44,723 nucleotides of DNA from Actinomycetes bacterium (GTDB taxonomy: Bacteria; Actinomycetota; Acidimicrobiia; Acidimicrobiales; RAAP-2). The DNA is taken from contig JAJYWF010000003.1 in NCBI GenBank assembly GCA_021791635.1, forward strand, positions 1 to 44,723. Direction: 5' to 3'. This document shows, piece by piece, positions 26,034 through 35,021 of this stretch. The translations under genes and the position numbers were made by a program. The notes beneath the pieces are model-generated. The model did not search any database. It saw only the letters and a list, made by a program, of their open reading frames with translations, and had not been told where the DNA came from. How positions within the stretch are numbered: the first letter of the stretch is position 1; each line of letters opens with the position of its first letter.

Positions 26034-27587
26034 TCAGATGACTTGGGAGGATCGGTTCTCCCAGTACGGATCTCTGAGTCGGCGCTTGTAGAGCTTCCCG
26101 TTCTCGTCTCGAGGGAGAGCGTCGGTCACTTCGATCGACCGGGGGACCTTGAATCCGGCCAGGTGCGCCCGGCAGTAGCTGGCGAGTGTGGCGAGCAGAT
26201 CGGAGTCGACGCGGGTGCCTGCCACCACTTCGACCACGGCCTTCACCTCTTCGCCGAACTCTTCGTTGGGCACTCCGAACACGGCGACGTCGGCGACCGA
26301 AGGGTGCTCACCCAGACAGAACTCGATCTCTTGGGGATAGATGTTCACCCCACCCGAGATGATCATGTTCGAGAGGCGGTCCGTGAGATAGAGGTACCCC
26401 TCGTCGTCGACGTACCCGATGTCACCGGCGGTCACCATTCCGGCGTGATGGATGGACGCCGTCTTCTCGGGATCCTTCAAGTACTCGATGTGATGCGTGC
26501 CGAGCGGCTCGAAGTAGACGAGCCCTTCCTCCCCCGGCCCTACGGGCTCGCGGGTCTCGACGTCCAGCACGGCCATCTTGGTCCCGGCGTTCCACGGGCG
26601 ACCGACGGAGCCGGGCCGCTTCAGCCACTCCTCTGAGGTGATGACGGTGGCGCCGCACTCGCTCGATCCGTAGTACTCGAGGAGGATCGGGCCCCACCAA
26701 TCGATCATCGCCGCCTTCACGGCGGGTGGGCAGGGGGCCGCGGCGTGCACCGCGACCCGGTGGGCCGAGAGGTCGTACCCGTGTCTCACCTCGTCGGGGA
26801 GCCGGAGCATCCGCTGGAACATGGTCGGCACCCACTGGCTGATAGTGATGCTCTCGTCCTGGAGGAGCCGCAACGCCTGCTCGGAGTCGAACTTGCGCAT
26901 GATCACCGAGGTCGCACCGATGGTGTGAGCGCCGAAGCTGAAGGTGGCCGGGGCACCGTGGTAGAGGGGAGCCGGGTTCAGGTAGTGGTCCCCTTCCCGC
27001 ATTCCGAAGTTCGTCACCATGAGGTAGGGAACACCGGCCACCGTGCTCGGGTGCTCGCTCGGAAGCTTCGCCTTGATCCCCTTGGGACGTCCGGTGGTGC
27101 CGGACGAGTAGAACATCGGCGCCCCAGCGAGCTCCTTGGCGATCCGGGTGCTCGGCTGCTCGGACACGAACCCCTCGAAGTCGACCACGCCGGGAGCCGC
27201 GCTCGGTCCGGCCCCCACCTCGATGACGGTGATCCGGGGGAGATGGCGCACGGCCCGTGCCGCAGCTTCTACCGTCTTGCCGCCGGTGACCAGGACCTTC
27301 GCTTCCGAATTGGCCAGGATGTACTCGACTTCCTCGGGGACCAGGTGCCAGTTGATCGGGGTGAGGTACATGCCGCTACGCACGGTCCCCCACCAGGCGA
27401 CGCCCCACTCGATGGAGTTCTCGAGCATCACGGCGACGACGTCACCGGCTTCGATCCCCAGGGACGCCAGCCCGTGGGCGAAGCGGTTCGACGCCTCTTC
27501 GAGCTGGCCGTAGGTGATGCTCGGGCCGTCCTGCATGACCATCGCCAGGCGATCAGGATCGGCCTCTGCGTGAGCTCCCAGGTACAT
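26034..27587 (-). CDS. Acyl-CoA synthetase (AMP-forming)
   Basis: Activates a carboxylic acid to its CoA thioester through an acyl-AMP. P-loop-like motif MFYSSGTTGRPKGIKAKLPS; EYYGSSECGATVIT; GDIGYVDDEGYLYLTDR; and the catalytic lysine region PRDENGKLYKRRL. 517 residues with the ATG at 27587, which follows GGGAGAG and gives MYLGAHAEADPDRLAM, the normal N-terminus for the family. An upstream ATG at 27635 adds 16 atypical residues. The acid substrate is not predictable. The divergent promoter region upstream carries both island operator motifs. Confidence 0.92.
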   Translation of the reverse strand: MYLGAHAEADPDRLAMVMQDGPSITYGQLEEASNRFAHGLASLGIEAGDVVAVMLENSIEWGVAWWGTVRSGMYLTPINWHLVPEEVEYILANSEAKVLVTGGKTVEAAARAVRHLPRITVIEVGAGPSAAPGVVDFEGFVSEQPSTRIAKELAGAPMFYSSGTTGRPKGIKAKLPSEHPSTVAGVPYLMVTNFGMREGDHYLNPAPLYHGAPATFSFGAHTIGATSVIMRKFDSEQALRLLQDESITISQWVPTMFQRMLRLPDEVRHGYDLSAHRVAVHAAAPCPPAVKAAMIDWWGPILLEYYGSSECGATVITSEEWLKRPGSVGRPWNAGTKMAVLDVETREPVGPGEEGLVYFEPLGTHHIEYLKDPEKTASIHHAGMVTAGDIGYVDDEGYLYLTDRLSNMIISGGVNIYPQEIEFCLGEHPSVADVAVFGVPNEEFGEEVKAVVEVVAGTRVDSDLLATLASYCRAHLAGFKVPRSIEVTDALPRDENGKLYKRRLRDPYWENRSSQVI

Positions 27588-27641
27588 CGATCTCTCCCAA
27601 GTTTCCGAGGGCGCTTCACGGGCGCCCGGTGTCATCAGTAG

Positions 27642-27661
27642 TTCTGAACCGCTGTTCAGAA
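27642..27661. promoter_or_regulatory. TetR-type operator box 1
   Basis: Near-ideal palindrome TTCTGAACCGCTGTTCAGAA (8-bp arms, 4-bp spacer) between the leftward synthetase and the rightward NTF2-like gene. It shares the core nTGAAY-N4-RTTCAG with boxes at 33724 and 42342. The outer AGTAG/CTACT bases extend the symmetry with a one-base slip. Confidence 0.65.
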
Positions 27662-27667
27662 TCTACT

Positions 27668-27683
27668 ACTTCGTATACAATAC
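27668..27683. promoter_or_regulatory. GTATAC-type box A
   Basis: ACTTCG-TATA-CAATAC, a member of a set of six similar boxes. TACAAT could also serve as a rightward -10 element, so binding here would block the promoter of the gene at 27731. Confidence 0.5.
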
Positions 27684-27730
27684 TGGGAGAGCGGCCATCG
27701 GGGCTGCTCAAGGGCCCTACGAGGAGAGAC

Positions 27731-28171
27731 GTGAGCGAGGACAGCGAAGCGATCGTGGCCCTGATGCACCGGTACGTGGATCTCTTCGACCTCGGGCGCC
27801 TGGACGAGTTCGCCGCCCTCTTCGATCACGGAGTCCTCCGTTTCGAAGGGCTCGGAGAGTTCACCGGATCGGCCGAGGTGCTCGGCTTCCTCGATCGGAT
27901 GGTGATCCTCTACGACGGCAAGCCCCGAACTCACCATCTGCTCAGCAACGTCACCGTGGACGTGGAGCCTTCAGGGATGGTGGCCACGGCCCGGAGCTCG
28001 GTGATGGTGCTCCAGTCGCTGCGAGAGGTTCCGCTGCGTCCGATCGTTACCGGTCGCTATTCCGATCGGTTCGAGAAGGTCCGAGGAGCTTGGCGCTTCG
28101 TGGAGCGATCGGCGACGGCAGCTCTCCCAGGGGACATCTCCCGCCACCTCCGCGTCCCGGTGGCCGAGTGA
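27731..28171 (+). CDS. NTF2-like (SnoaL_4 family) protein
   Basis: 146 residues from a GTG preceded by GAGGAG. The sequence IVALMHRYVDLFDLGRLDEF, then AALFDHGVLRFEG, and the later YSDRFEKVRGAWRFVERSA are typical of the cone-shaped NTF2 fold used by isomerases, hydrolases and small ligand-binding proteins. It is the first gene of a rightward group that ends at 30844. The reaction is not predictable. Confidence 0.8.
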   Translation: MSEDSEAIVALMHRYVDLFDLGRLDEFAALFDHGVLRFEGLGEFTGSAEVLGFLDRMVILYDGKPRTHHLLSNVTVDVEPSGMVATARSSVMVLQSLREVPLRPIVTGRYSDRFEKVRGAWRFVERSATAALPGDISRHLRVPVAE

Positions 28172-28238
28172 CCCGCCCGCGCCATCCCTCGCTCCTCCGG
28201 CGCGCCCGGGGGGGATGGGCACGAGACAGGCTCCGGCG

Positions 28239-28709
28239 ATGAGCGAAGCAACCCTGACCGCCGGAGAGCAGGCCGACGTCGTCGCCACCTGTACGGAGAT
28301 GGCGTGGTGCCTCGACGAGCGTCGCTGGGATGACCTGGCGGAGCTCTTCACTGAGGAGATCCAGTTCGACTACACCGAGCTGTTCGGTGGGGAGGCACAG
28401 ACGATCTCCCCCGCCGACCTCGTGCGCTCTTCGAAGGCCCTGCTGGCGCACCTCGGTGCGACCCAGCACCTTGTCGGGGCCCACCGGGTGGAAGGTGCCG
28501 GTGACCGGGCCGCCTGCCGGTCGATGGTGCAGGCCACCCACTACCTCGAGAACCCGACCGGCGATCCCCTATGGACGGTGGGCGCCCAATACCACATGGA
28601 GTTGCGCCGCACCGACGGGCGTTGGCGTATCTCCTCGGTACGGGTGGTGGTGCAGTGGGCGAAGGGCAATCGTGAAGTCCTCCGGCTGGGGAAGCGAGCG
28701 GCCAGGTGA
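28239..28709 (+). CDS. NTF2-like (SnoaL_4 family) protein
   Basis: 156 residues; TEMAWCLDERRWDDLAELFT, then HLVGAHRVEGAGDRAACRSM, and YHMELRRTDGRWRISSVRV follow the NTF2 pattern. It is related to but clearly diverged from its upstream neighbour, so the pair may form a heteromer or handle successive intermediates. The ATG at 28239 is preferred; an ATG at 28215 directly abuts a G-run and lacks spacing. Confidence 0.8.
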   Translation: MSEATLTAGEQADVVATCTEMAWCLDERRWDDLAELFTEEIQFDYTELFGGEAQTISPADLVRSSKALLAHLGATQHLVGAHRVEGAGDRAACRSMVQATHYLENPTGDPLWTVGAQYHMELRRTDGRWRISSVRVVVQWAKGNREVLRLGKRAAR

Positions 28710-28839
28710 TCGACCCCGGCTCGAGCCCTCACGACCAGGTCCGGAGCGACGGCGCCGCCATGGCCTTGTGCCAACCAACCTGAACGACACACCGGCACGG
28801 CGTGACGTTCCAACTCGACACACCGAGGAGCTGAAGACC

Positions 28840-29973
28840 ATGAGCGGACAACGACAAGTCACTTCGACCTTCGTGGGCCTGGCGGCGCCGGGCCAGCGCC
28901 GTGCCGGAGCAGGAGGATGGCCGTGCCAGGGCATCTACTACGTGCCCGAAGGCCGTCGACCGAAGGTGGCCATGATCGCCACGCACTACAACATCGACTT
29001 CTCCCAGCACTACCTGGCCGAGCTGATCGCAGCCCGTGGAGTCGGGTTCCTCGGTTGGAACACCCGGTTCCGCGGTGACGAAGCACATTTCCTCCTCGAT
29101 CACGCGCTCGTGGACATCGGTGCCGGGGTGAGCTGGCTCCGAGAGACGATGGGCGTGGAGTCGGTGATCCTCCTCGGGAACTCCGGTGGGGGCTCCCTGA
29201 TGTCGGCCTACCACTCCCAATCGATCGAACCGAACGTCACCCCGGTGTTCGGGATGCGTCCCGCTGCCGGGCTCGATGCACTGACTCCCGGCGACGCCTA
29301 CATTGCACTCGCGGCCCATCCAGGGCGGCCGGACGTGCTCACCTCGTGGCTGGACCCTTCGGTGACCGACGAGTTCGATCCCACGTCGGTGGACCAGAGC
29401 CTCAACCTGTGGAACCCTGAGAACGGCCCTCCCTTCTCCGAAGAGTTCGTCGCCCGCTACCGGGCGGCCCAGGTGGCTCGGAACGAGAAGATCACCGCCT
29501 GGGCTACGTCGGAGCTGGAGCGGGTGACGGCGGCCGGTCTGACCGACCGCATCTTTCCCCTGGCCAGAACCTGGGCCGATCCCAGGATGGTCGATCCGGC
29601 CATTGACCCGAACGAGCGGGTCCCGAACACCTGCTACCAAGGTGATCCCCGCCGGGCGAACACTTCTGTCTGGGGGATCGGGGGGGCCAACACCCTGAGG
29701 ACCTGGCTCTCGATGTGGAGCCTCTCGACATCACAGTGCCGGGCCGAGCCCCATCTCCGGAGGCTGCGGGTACCGACCCTGGTCGTCCAGGCCAAGGGTG
29801 ACTCGGGGGTGTACCCGAGCGACGCGCGGTGGATCCTCGACACCGTGGCCGCAACCGACAAGGAGCTCGTTGAGATGCCCGGTGACCACTACTTCCTCGA
29901 GCCCGCCGGGGCTCGCGAGGCAGTGGCCGACCTCCTGGCCGGCTGGGTCGCGGAGAGGTTCGGCGGGATTTGA
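28840..29973 (+). CDS. Alpha/beta hydrolase
   Basis: 377 residues. The nucleophile elbow is GNSGGG (in VILLGNSGGGSLMSAYHSQS); the acid is probably the Asp in VVQAKGDSGVYPSDARWI and the His lies in MPGDHYFLEPAG, giving a complete triad. A large cap of about 150 residues separates the elbow from the acid. GAGGAG lies 10 bp before the ATG. No secretion signal. The substrate is presumably an ester, lactone or C-C bond in the island's pathway. Confidence 0.85.
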   Translation: MSGQRQVTSTFVGLAAPGQRRAGAGGWPCQGIYYVPEGRRPKVAMIATHYNIDFSQHYLAELIAARGVGFLGWNTRFRGDEAHFLLDHALVDIGAGVSWLRETMGVESVILLGNSGGGSLMSAYHSQSIEPNVTPVFGMRPAAGLDALTPGDAYIALAAHPGRPDVLTSWLDPSVTDEFDPTSVDQSLNLWNPENGPPFSEEFVARYRAAQVARNEKITAWATSELERVTAAGLTDRIFPLARTWADPRMVDPAIDPNERVPNTCYQGDPRRANTSVWGIGGANTLRTWLSMWSLSTSQCRAEPHLRRLRVPTLVVQAKGDSGVYPSDARWILDTVAATDKELVEMPGDHYFLEPAGAREAVADLLAGWVAERFGGI

Positions 29974-30019
29974 GTCCAGCACCGCCAAGACCGGGCGGTC
30001 CGTTCGAGAGGTGGGATGG

Positions 30020-30844
30020 ATGGAGCTGAGTGGAATCTCGGCCCTGGTCACGGGCGGGTCGTCGGGCATCGGTGCGGCCTGCGTGGACGGCCTGGTCGCC
30101 CGCGGGGCCGAAGTGGTGATTGCCGATATCCACGAGCCGTCCGGCCAGCCGGCCGGCTCGCCGGTAGATCCACCGTCGCACCGCCACTTCCTTGCCACGG
30201 ACGTGACCGATGCAGAGCAGGTGGCTGCGGCTGTCGAACTGGCGGCGTCGCTGGGGCCGTTGAGGGTATTGGTGGCCTCCGCCGGCATCGCCTGGCTGAC
30301 CAGAACCATCGGCCGAGACGGCGCGTTCGGCTCGGCCCACGATCTCGATGCGTTCCGGCGAGTCGTGGAAGTGAACACGGTGGGGACGTTCAACGCCGTG
30401 CGCCTGGCGGCGTCGGCGATGAGCCGCACGTCTCCGGACGCCACGGGTACACGTGGAGCCGTCGTTCTCGTCGCGTCGGCTGCCGCGTTCGAGGGGCAGA
30501 TCGGGCAGGTAGCGTACGCGGCGTCGAAGGCCGCGATCGTGGGGATGACGCTTCCGCTGGCTCGTGACCTCTCTTCGGTGGGTATTCGGGTGAACACCCT
30601 GTCCCCGGGAGTCGTGGACACCCCCATCTACGGGAGCGGTGCTGCCGGTCGGAAGTTCCAGGACGAGCAAGTCGACGGAGCGGTCCTCTACCCCAAGCGC
30701 GCCGGCAGGCCAGATGAGCTGGCATCCATGGCGCTCGAACTGCTCGGCAACAGCTACTGCAATGCCGAGACGGTTCGAGTCGATGCCGGTCTGCGGTTGC
30801 AATCCGGCGTGGTGTCCGGGTGGAGGGGGGTAGGGCGAAGTTGA
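30020..30844 (+). CDS. SDR family 3-hydroxyacyl-CoA dehydrogenase-like (HSD10 type)
   Basis: 274 residues. Coenzyme motif SALVTGGSSGIGAACVDGLV, with an Asp after the second strand (VVIADIHEP) that favours NAD over NADP. VNTVGTFNAVRLAASAMS, AAFEGQIGQVAYAASKAAIV and GMTLPLARDLSSVGIRVNT closely track human HSD17B10, a 3-hydroxy-2-methylacyl-CoA dehydrogenase. It would oxidise a 3-hydroxyacyl-CoA or similar alcohol. It closes the rightward group and converges with the next gene, with a 24-bp gap. Confidence 0.88.
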   Translation: MELSGISALVTGGSSGIGAACVDGLVARGAEVVIADIHEPSGQPAGSPVDPPSHRHFLATDVTDAEQVAAAVELAASLGPLRVLVASAGIAWLTRTIGRDGAFGSAHDLDAFRRVVEVNTVGTFNAVRLAASAMSRTSPDATGTRGAVVLVASAAAFEGQIGQVAYAASKAAIVGMTLPLARDLSSVGIRVNTLSPGVVDTPIYGSGAAGRKFQDEQVDGAVLYPKRAGRPDELASMALELLGNSYCNAETVRVDAGLRLQSGVVSGWRGVGRS

Positions 30845-30868
30845 CCTGAGCAGACCGGTCCAGCGAGC

Positions 30869-32458
30869 TCAAAGCGATGCGGGCGAGGCAGCCTCGGAGG
30901 CCAACTGCTCCCGCAGCTCACGCTTGAGCACTTTCCCGGTCGTGGTGCGCGGCAACTGGTCCGTGAACGTGATCGAGCGCGGGCACTTGAAGTGGGCCAA
31001 TCGCTCGCGCGCCCACTCGATGAGAGTGGCGCCGTCGACATGGTCCGACACAGCGGGCACCACCACGGCGTGGACGGCCTCACCCCAGCGCGGGTCGGGT
31101 ACACCGATGACGGCCGCTTCTTTGACGTCGGGGTGCTCAGCCAGGAGCGCCTCCACCTCGGCCGGGAAGATGTTCTCACCCCCGGATATCACCATGTCCC
31201 TGGCTCGGTCCAAGACCCACAGGTAGCCTTCGCTGTCGATGCGGACGACGTCCCCCGTCCGGTACCACCCACCGGGGAGGAAGGCGGCCTCGGTGGCGGC
31301 CGGATCGTTCCAGTACCCGGCGAACAGGGACTCACCTCTGATCAACAGCTCGCCCGGCTCACCCGCCGGCACGTCGTCCCCCGAGGCGGTGACCACGCGC
31401 GCCTCCCAGCCGAGGGCCAGCTTGCCGGCACTGGCCAGATGAGGGTTGTCAGGCTGGTGATCCTCCGGTGCGAGCAGCGTCACCGTGGACTGGCTCTCGC
31501 TGTTCCCGTAGATCTGCCGGAACCGGCAGTTCAGGACGGTGACCGCTCTGCGGAGAAGCTCCGGGCGAATTGGCGCCGAGCCGTACTGGATCTCCTTCAG
31601 ACTTGACAGTTGCGGAGGTGTCACGCGCTGGGCGATCTCATCGAGGAGCATGTCGATGATGGAAGGGGCGGCCGTGAAGAACTCCACCCCATCGCGCTCG
31701 ATGCGGTCGATGACGTCGGCAGCGTTGAACGACGTAGGGATGTAGAGAGTTCCGGCGGTGAGGAAGCACTGCACTCCCTGGGAGAAGCCGGCCAAATGGA
31801 ACAGCGGCATCAACTGGAGGTGACGAGACCCCGTAACCTGGTCGCCGATCTCGATGGCAAAGCCCGAGAGAGCCCGGATGAGTCCCGCGTTGTCGAGCGG
31901 GATGAGCTTGGCTTTGCCGGTGGTCCCGCTCGTGTGGAGGATGGCGAACGCGCTCTTCGAAGAGAGCCTCTCCAGCGGGCGCTCGGGGGCGGGCGCTGCG
32001 AGGCTCTCCACCTGGTCCCAGCCGTGTCGATCCCCTGTTCCGGGCGGGGTTTTCGGTGGAGGCGGAAGCACCACCTTGGGCGACAGGGTCAACCCCGAGA
32101 GGCTGATTGCCTCCTCCACCACGCCGGTGAACCCGGGGTCGGCGATCGCGGCCGAGGGACGGGCCAGAGTGAGGAGCTCGGCCAGCTCGGGCGCCGGAAG
32201 ACGCCAATTGACCAGAAGCGGGAGGGCGCCTGCTCGACCGATGGCCAAGGCCGCGGCCAGGTACCAGGCGCTGTTCTGCGCTACGACCGCGACGATGTCA
32301 TCAGGTCCGACGTCCCGAGAAGTGAGTCCGCCGGCCACGTGCTCGACGCGGTCCAACAGCTCGGCGTAGGTCCAGGCCTGTCCCCGGTCGTCCACAACGG
32401 CGACGAGGTCCGCATGGGTGTTCGCCCGCCATTCGAGTACATGGATCCAGCTCTGCAC
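30869..32458 (-). CDS. Acyl-CoA synthetase (AMP-forming), second copy
   Basis: 529 residues. Motifs FAILHTSGTTGKAKLIPLDN, RQIYGNSESQSTVTLL, GGWYRTGDVVRIDSEGYLWV, ISGGENIFPAEVE and the catalytic lysine in LPRTTTGKVLKRELRE are complete. It is not closely similar to the synthetase at 26034, so a different acid is likely. The start is taken as the GTG at 32458 (MQSWIHVLEWRANTH), eight bases after the VOC gene stop; the longer open frame overlaps the VOC gene and was rejected. Confidence 0.9.
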   Translation of the reverse strand: MQSWIHVLEWRANTHADLVAVVDDRGQAWTYAELLDRVEHVAGGLTSRDVGPDDIVAVVAQNSAWYLAAALAIGRAGALPLLVNWRLPAPELAELLTLARPSAAIADPGFTGVVEEAISLSGLTLSPKVVLPPPPKTPPGTGDRHGWDQVESLAAPAPERPLERLSSKSAFAILHTSGTTGKAKLIPLDNAGLIRALSGFAIEIGDQVTGSRHLQLMPLFHLAGFSQGVQCFLTAGTLYIPTSFNAADVIDRIERDGVEFFTAAPSIIDMLLDEIAQRVTPPQLSSLKEIQYGSAPIRPELLRRAVTVLNCRFRQIYGNSESQSTVTLLAPEDHQPDNPHLASAGKLALGWEARVVTASGDDVPAGEPGELLIRGESLFAGYWNDPAATEAAFLPGGWYRTGDVVRIDSEGYLWVLDRARDMVISGGENIFPAEVEALLAEHPDVKEAAVIGVPDPRWGEAVHAVVVPAVSDHVDGATLIEWARERLAHFKCPRSITFTDQLPRTTTGKVLKRELREQLASEAASPASL

Positions 32459-32466
32459 GTCTGCCG

Positions 32467-32952
32467 CTACGCCATCTGGTGGGCGGCAGGCGCCACCATC
32501 CTGGCGAACGCCCGGTCTTCGTCGACTTCGATCCCGGTGGTGTCGACACAGAGCTCCACGAGTATGCCGTTGGGATCGGTGAAGTAGCGAGAGTGGCACC
32601 ATCCGTGGTCGACGTCCATGGCCTTGGGCACACCGGCATCCCTCATCCGGGCGGACAGCTCCTTGCCCTCTGTCTCGGTCACCCGAAACGCGATGTGGTT
32701 CACCCACGGGGGAAGTCCGAGATCGGTGGAGATGGCGGTGCGAACTGGGTCCGGTTCGCCGATCCCTTCGAGGCGGAAGAACGCGATGCAGCTCCCGTCC
32801 CCGCACTGGTAGAAGACGTGCTTGAGCCACGAACCGTCAGCATTGGCCTGCACCTCAGTGTTCACGAGTGGCAGTCCGAGGAGGTCGTGGTAGAAGTGGT
32901 GGGTCTCCTCTAGATCACGACACGTGTACGCCACGTGGTGGATGGCTCTCAT
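32467..32952 (-). CDS. VOC family (glyoxalase/dioxygenase fold) protein
   Basis: 161 residues, one pair of beta-alpha-beta modules: IHHVAYTCRDLEETHHFYHD, PPWVNHIAFRVTETEGKELS and FTDPNGILVELCVDTTG. The first His, the NH-His and the final Glu in VELCVD match usual VOC metal ligands. Possible roles include epimerase, lyase or ring-cleaving dioxygenase. It lies between the TetR gene and the second synthetase in one leftward operon. Confidence 0.85.
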   Translation of the reverse strand: MRAIHHVAYTCRDLEETHHFYHDLLGLPLVNTEVQANADGSWLKHVFYQCGDGSCIAFFRLEGIGEPDPVRTAISTDLGLPPWVNHIAFRVTETEGKELSARMRDAGVPKAMDVDHGWCHSRYFTDPNGILVELCVDTTGIEVDEDRAFARMVAPAAHQMA

Positions 32953-32979
32953 CTGTCCTCCTTCTCGGCACGGCCCGGA

Positions 32980-33660
32980 TCAGGGCCGAGTGGGTGTCAT
33001 GTCGAGCTGGGCCGGTATCGACCGAGGCTGTTCGACGGGGGCATCGCTCGTAGCGCGTTCCTTCCAGTAGATGGCGTGCGCCCAGATCTGCCACAGGGTC
33101 TCCACAGCCGCGTCCTCGTCGAGCTGAGGCTGGGCGAGACCGCTTCCGGGGTATTGCCACACGAAACAGAACTGCTCGATCATCGACGTGAGCGCAGAAG
33201 CCATCAGCTCCGGGTCCATGCCGGGAGCCCAACCGTGGGCCTGGCTCTGGCGGATGCCCCGGGCCACCAACGCCGTCCCCTCGCGATGGATCTCCTGCCA
33301 CCTCTCGGCGAAGTGCGGCATGACCATCGCCGCTTGGAACACACCGACGATCTCAGGAAGGCGTTCGCCGTAAATTCTCCAGAACACGGCGATCGCTTGG
33401 CGGAGCGCCAGGACCGGATCCGGCTCGGACCGGTACGAGGCGACCACGCGGTCCTGGAGATCTTCGCTGAAATTCGCTGCCATCTCGGCCAGCAGGGCTT
33501 CCTTCGACTCGAAGTAGACGTAGAAGAGGCCTGGAGATCGGCCGGCTTCGGCGGCGATGTCGTTCACCCGTGCGTTGAGATAGCCGACCCTGGCCATCAC
33601 CCGCCTGGCAGCTTCTTCGAACGCCGCCTTGCTCGCGTCCCCCTTGGGGGTTCGTACCAC
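32980..33660 (-). CDS. TetR family transcriptional regulator
   Basis: N-terminal HTH: AFEEAARRVMARVGYLNARV, then NDIAAEAGRSPGLFYVYFES and KEALLAEM, the standard TetR pattern. The C-terminal ligand domain is about 150 residues. The GTG at 33660, seven bases after AGAGG, gives a compact 226-residue protein; a TTG at 33720 would add 20 residues. It begins an operon with the VOC and synthetase genes 27 bp downstream. An operator-like palindrome lies about 65 bp upstream, fitting autoregulation. A CoA ester would be a sensible ligand, as in FadR/PaaR-like TetR proteins (inference). Confidence 0.88.
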   Translation of the reverse strand: MVRTPKGDASKAAFEEAARRVMARVGYLNARVNDIAAEAGRSPGLFYVYFESKEALLAEMAANFSEDLQDRVVASYRSEPDPVLALRQAIAVFWRIYGERLPEIVGVFQAAMVMPHFAERWQEIHREGTALVARGIRQSQAHGWAPGMDPELMASALTSMIEQFCFVWQYPGSGLAQPQLDEDAAVETLWQIWAHAIYWKERATSDAPVEQPRSIPAQLDMTPTRP

Positions 33661-33723
33661 CAGCACACCTCTTGCCGTGCTCGTCAGCTCGAGAGAGGGT
33701 CTCTCCCACCAGCGTTCCAAAAC

Positions 33724-33757
33724 TTGAATTGGGATTCAGGTCGATTGTACACTATTG
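33724..33757. promoter_or_regulatory. Composite operator: TetR-type box 2 and GTATAC-type box E
   Basis: TTGAATTGGGATTCAG (33724-33739) is followed by CGATTG-TACA-CTATTG (33742-33757). Read rightward, TTGAAT and TACACT form a -35/-10 pair spaced 17 bp, so both boxes overlap a plausible promoter for the gene at 33978. The site also lies upstream of the TetR operon on the other strand. Confidence 0.55.
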
Positions 33758-33880
33758 CACCGCAATCGCAACCGTCTGCACCGAGGTCCCAATTGTCCGC
33801 CACCGGCACGCGCACGCCCCCCGAGTCCCACGGGTCCCAAGAGTCCCACGGGTCCCCCGAGCCTCGCGCTACCGGAGAGC

Positions 33881-33958
33881 CCGGAGAGCCCGTTGTGCCC
33901 GGAGAGCCTGTCGTACTCGGAGAGCCTGTCGTACTCGGAGAGCCTGTCGTACTCGGAG
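33881..33958. repeat. 18-bp tandem repeat in the leader of the FAH gene
   Basis: Three perfect copies of CGGAGAGCCTGTCGTACT (33899-33952), one degraded copy before and a partial copy after. Upstream bases 33830-33880 hold looser GTCCCACGG-type repeats. The 317 bp between tetR and the FAH gene contain only this and the composite operator. Confidence 0.88.
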
Positions 33959-33977
33959 ATCCCAGGGGACACAGACG

Positions 33978-35021
33978 GTGAAGATCGCCCGCTTTCGCTT
34001 TGCCCAGGGGCCCGGCCCCGAGAGCGTCGCCGGTCCCGATCCCGATCCCGGAGCTGGCACCGGCCCGGCTCGTGTCCGGTCCGGGCTCGGTGTTCTCACG
34101 AGTCCGTTGGGCGATGCCCCGGCTCCGGGAAGCCCTGATCCGGTGGAGCTGGCCGATCTCACGGGCATGGTGGACGGGGCCGTGGCTCCCCTCGACGTCG
34201 CACGCCTCATGCTTCTCGGTGGAGCAGAGCATCTCAGGGCGACCCTGGCGCGAGCTCCCCGACGGCTGGTACCCCTCGAGCATCTGATGTCCCCGGTTCC
34301 GTCCCCGGGAAAGTTTCTGGCCATCGGATACAACTATCGCGCTCACGCCGACGAAGCCGGTGCCGCACCCGACGCGTTTCCCCTCTTCTTCAACAAGCAG
34401 GTGACGTGCATCAGCGGGCCCCGGACACCTATCCCCCTCCCGGCCGGCTGCGACATGCTCGACTACGAGGGCGAATTGGCGTTCGTGGTCGGAAGGTCCT
34501 GTAAGAACGTCCCGGTGGAGCGAGCCGGTGAGGTCATCGGCGGGTGGACGGCATGTAATGACGTGTCGGCCAGGGACTGGCAGCGCCAGTCGCCGACGAT
34601 CACCATGGGCAAGTCCCACGACGGCTTCGGCCCGACCGGACCATGGCTCGTCACGCCCGACGAGATCGAAGATCCCCACGACCTGCAGATCCGCACCCTG
34701 GTCAACGGCAGTGAGCGCCAATGCGGGACGACGGCCGACATGATCCACAGTGCCTTCGAGCAGATTGCCGTGCTGAGCTCTCGCTGCAGCCTCCGGCCGG
34801 GCGACATGGTGACGACCGGCTCGCCGGCGGGTAGCGCCCAAGGGCGCCTCCCGCCCCCCTGGCTGCGCGCTGGGGACGTTGTCCGAGTCGAAGTGGAGGG
34901 AGTGGGTGTGCTGGAGAACCAGGTGGTGAACGAGGGCCCCTCGGCGTGGATCGACCCCGGTGGGTCGGACGGGTCCCGGAGCCCGGTGGTAGATCGTGTG
35001 GCGCCGGAAGGACTGAGATGA
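33978..35021 (+). CDS. Fumarylacetoacetate hydrolase family protein
   Basis: FAH-fold metal enzymes cleave or hydrate beta-diketo and 2-oxo acids. Motifs: FLAIGYNYRAHADEAG, MLDYEGELAFVVG (metal acids), ACNDVSARDWQ, SHDGFGPTGPWLVT and RPGDMVTTGSPAG. 347 residues; the first 100 are variable and Gly/Pro/Asp rich. GTG start with AGGGG upstream. Its stop overlaps the dehydrogenase start (ATGA), making it the first of four coupled genes. Likely substrate classes are acylpyruvates or 2-oxo-3-deoxy acids; the actual one is unknown. Confidence 0.9.
   Translation: MKIARFRFAQGPGPESVAGPDPDPGAGTGPARVRSGLGVLTSPLGDAPAPGSPDPVELADLTGMVDGAVAPLDVARLMLLGGAEHLRATLARAPRRLVPLEHLMSPVPSPGKFLAIGYNYRAHADEAGAAPDAFPLFFNKQVTCISGPRTPIPLPAGCDMLDYEGELAFVVGRSCKNVPVERAGEVIGGWTACNDVSARDWQRQSPTITMGKSHDGFGPTGPWLVTPDEIEDPHDLQIRTLVNGSERQCGTTADMIHSAFEQIAVLSSRCSLRPGDMVTTGSPAGSAQGRLPPPWLRAGDVVRVEVEGVGVLENQVVNEGPSAWIDPGGSDGSRSPVVDRVAPEGLR

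Noticed and set aside
30845-30868. Terminator between the convergent SDR and synthetase genes
   Set aside because: The gap is only 24 bp and no stable stem was seen.
32930-32945. Third parS-like site (CACGTG near 32933, also near 36170 and 38445)
   Set aside because: Only the central hexamer matches; the GTTC/GAAC arms are absent.
33881-33958. Possible CRISPR array
   Set aside because: The units are directly adjacent with no spacers, and no cas genes are near.
33672-33977. Upstream extension of the FAH frame with repeated PRVPRV and CRTRRA peptides
   Set aside because: The peptide is a translation of the 18-bp DNA repeat and overlaps operator and promoter sequences; the GTG at 33978 gives a normal FAH N-terminus.
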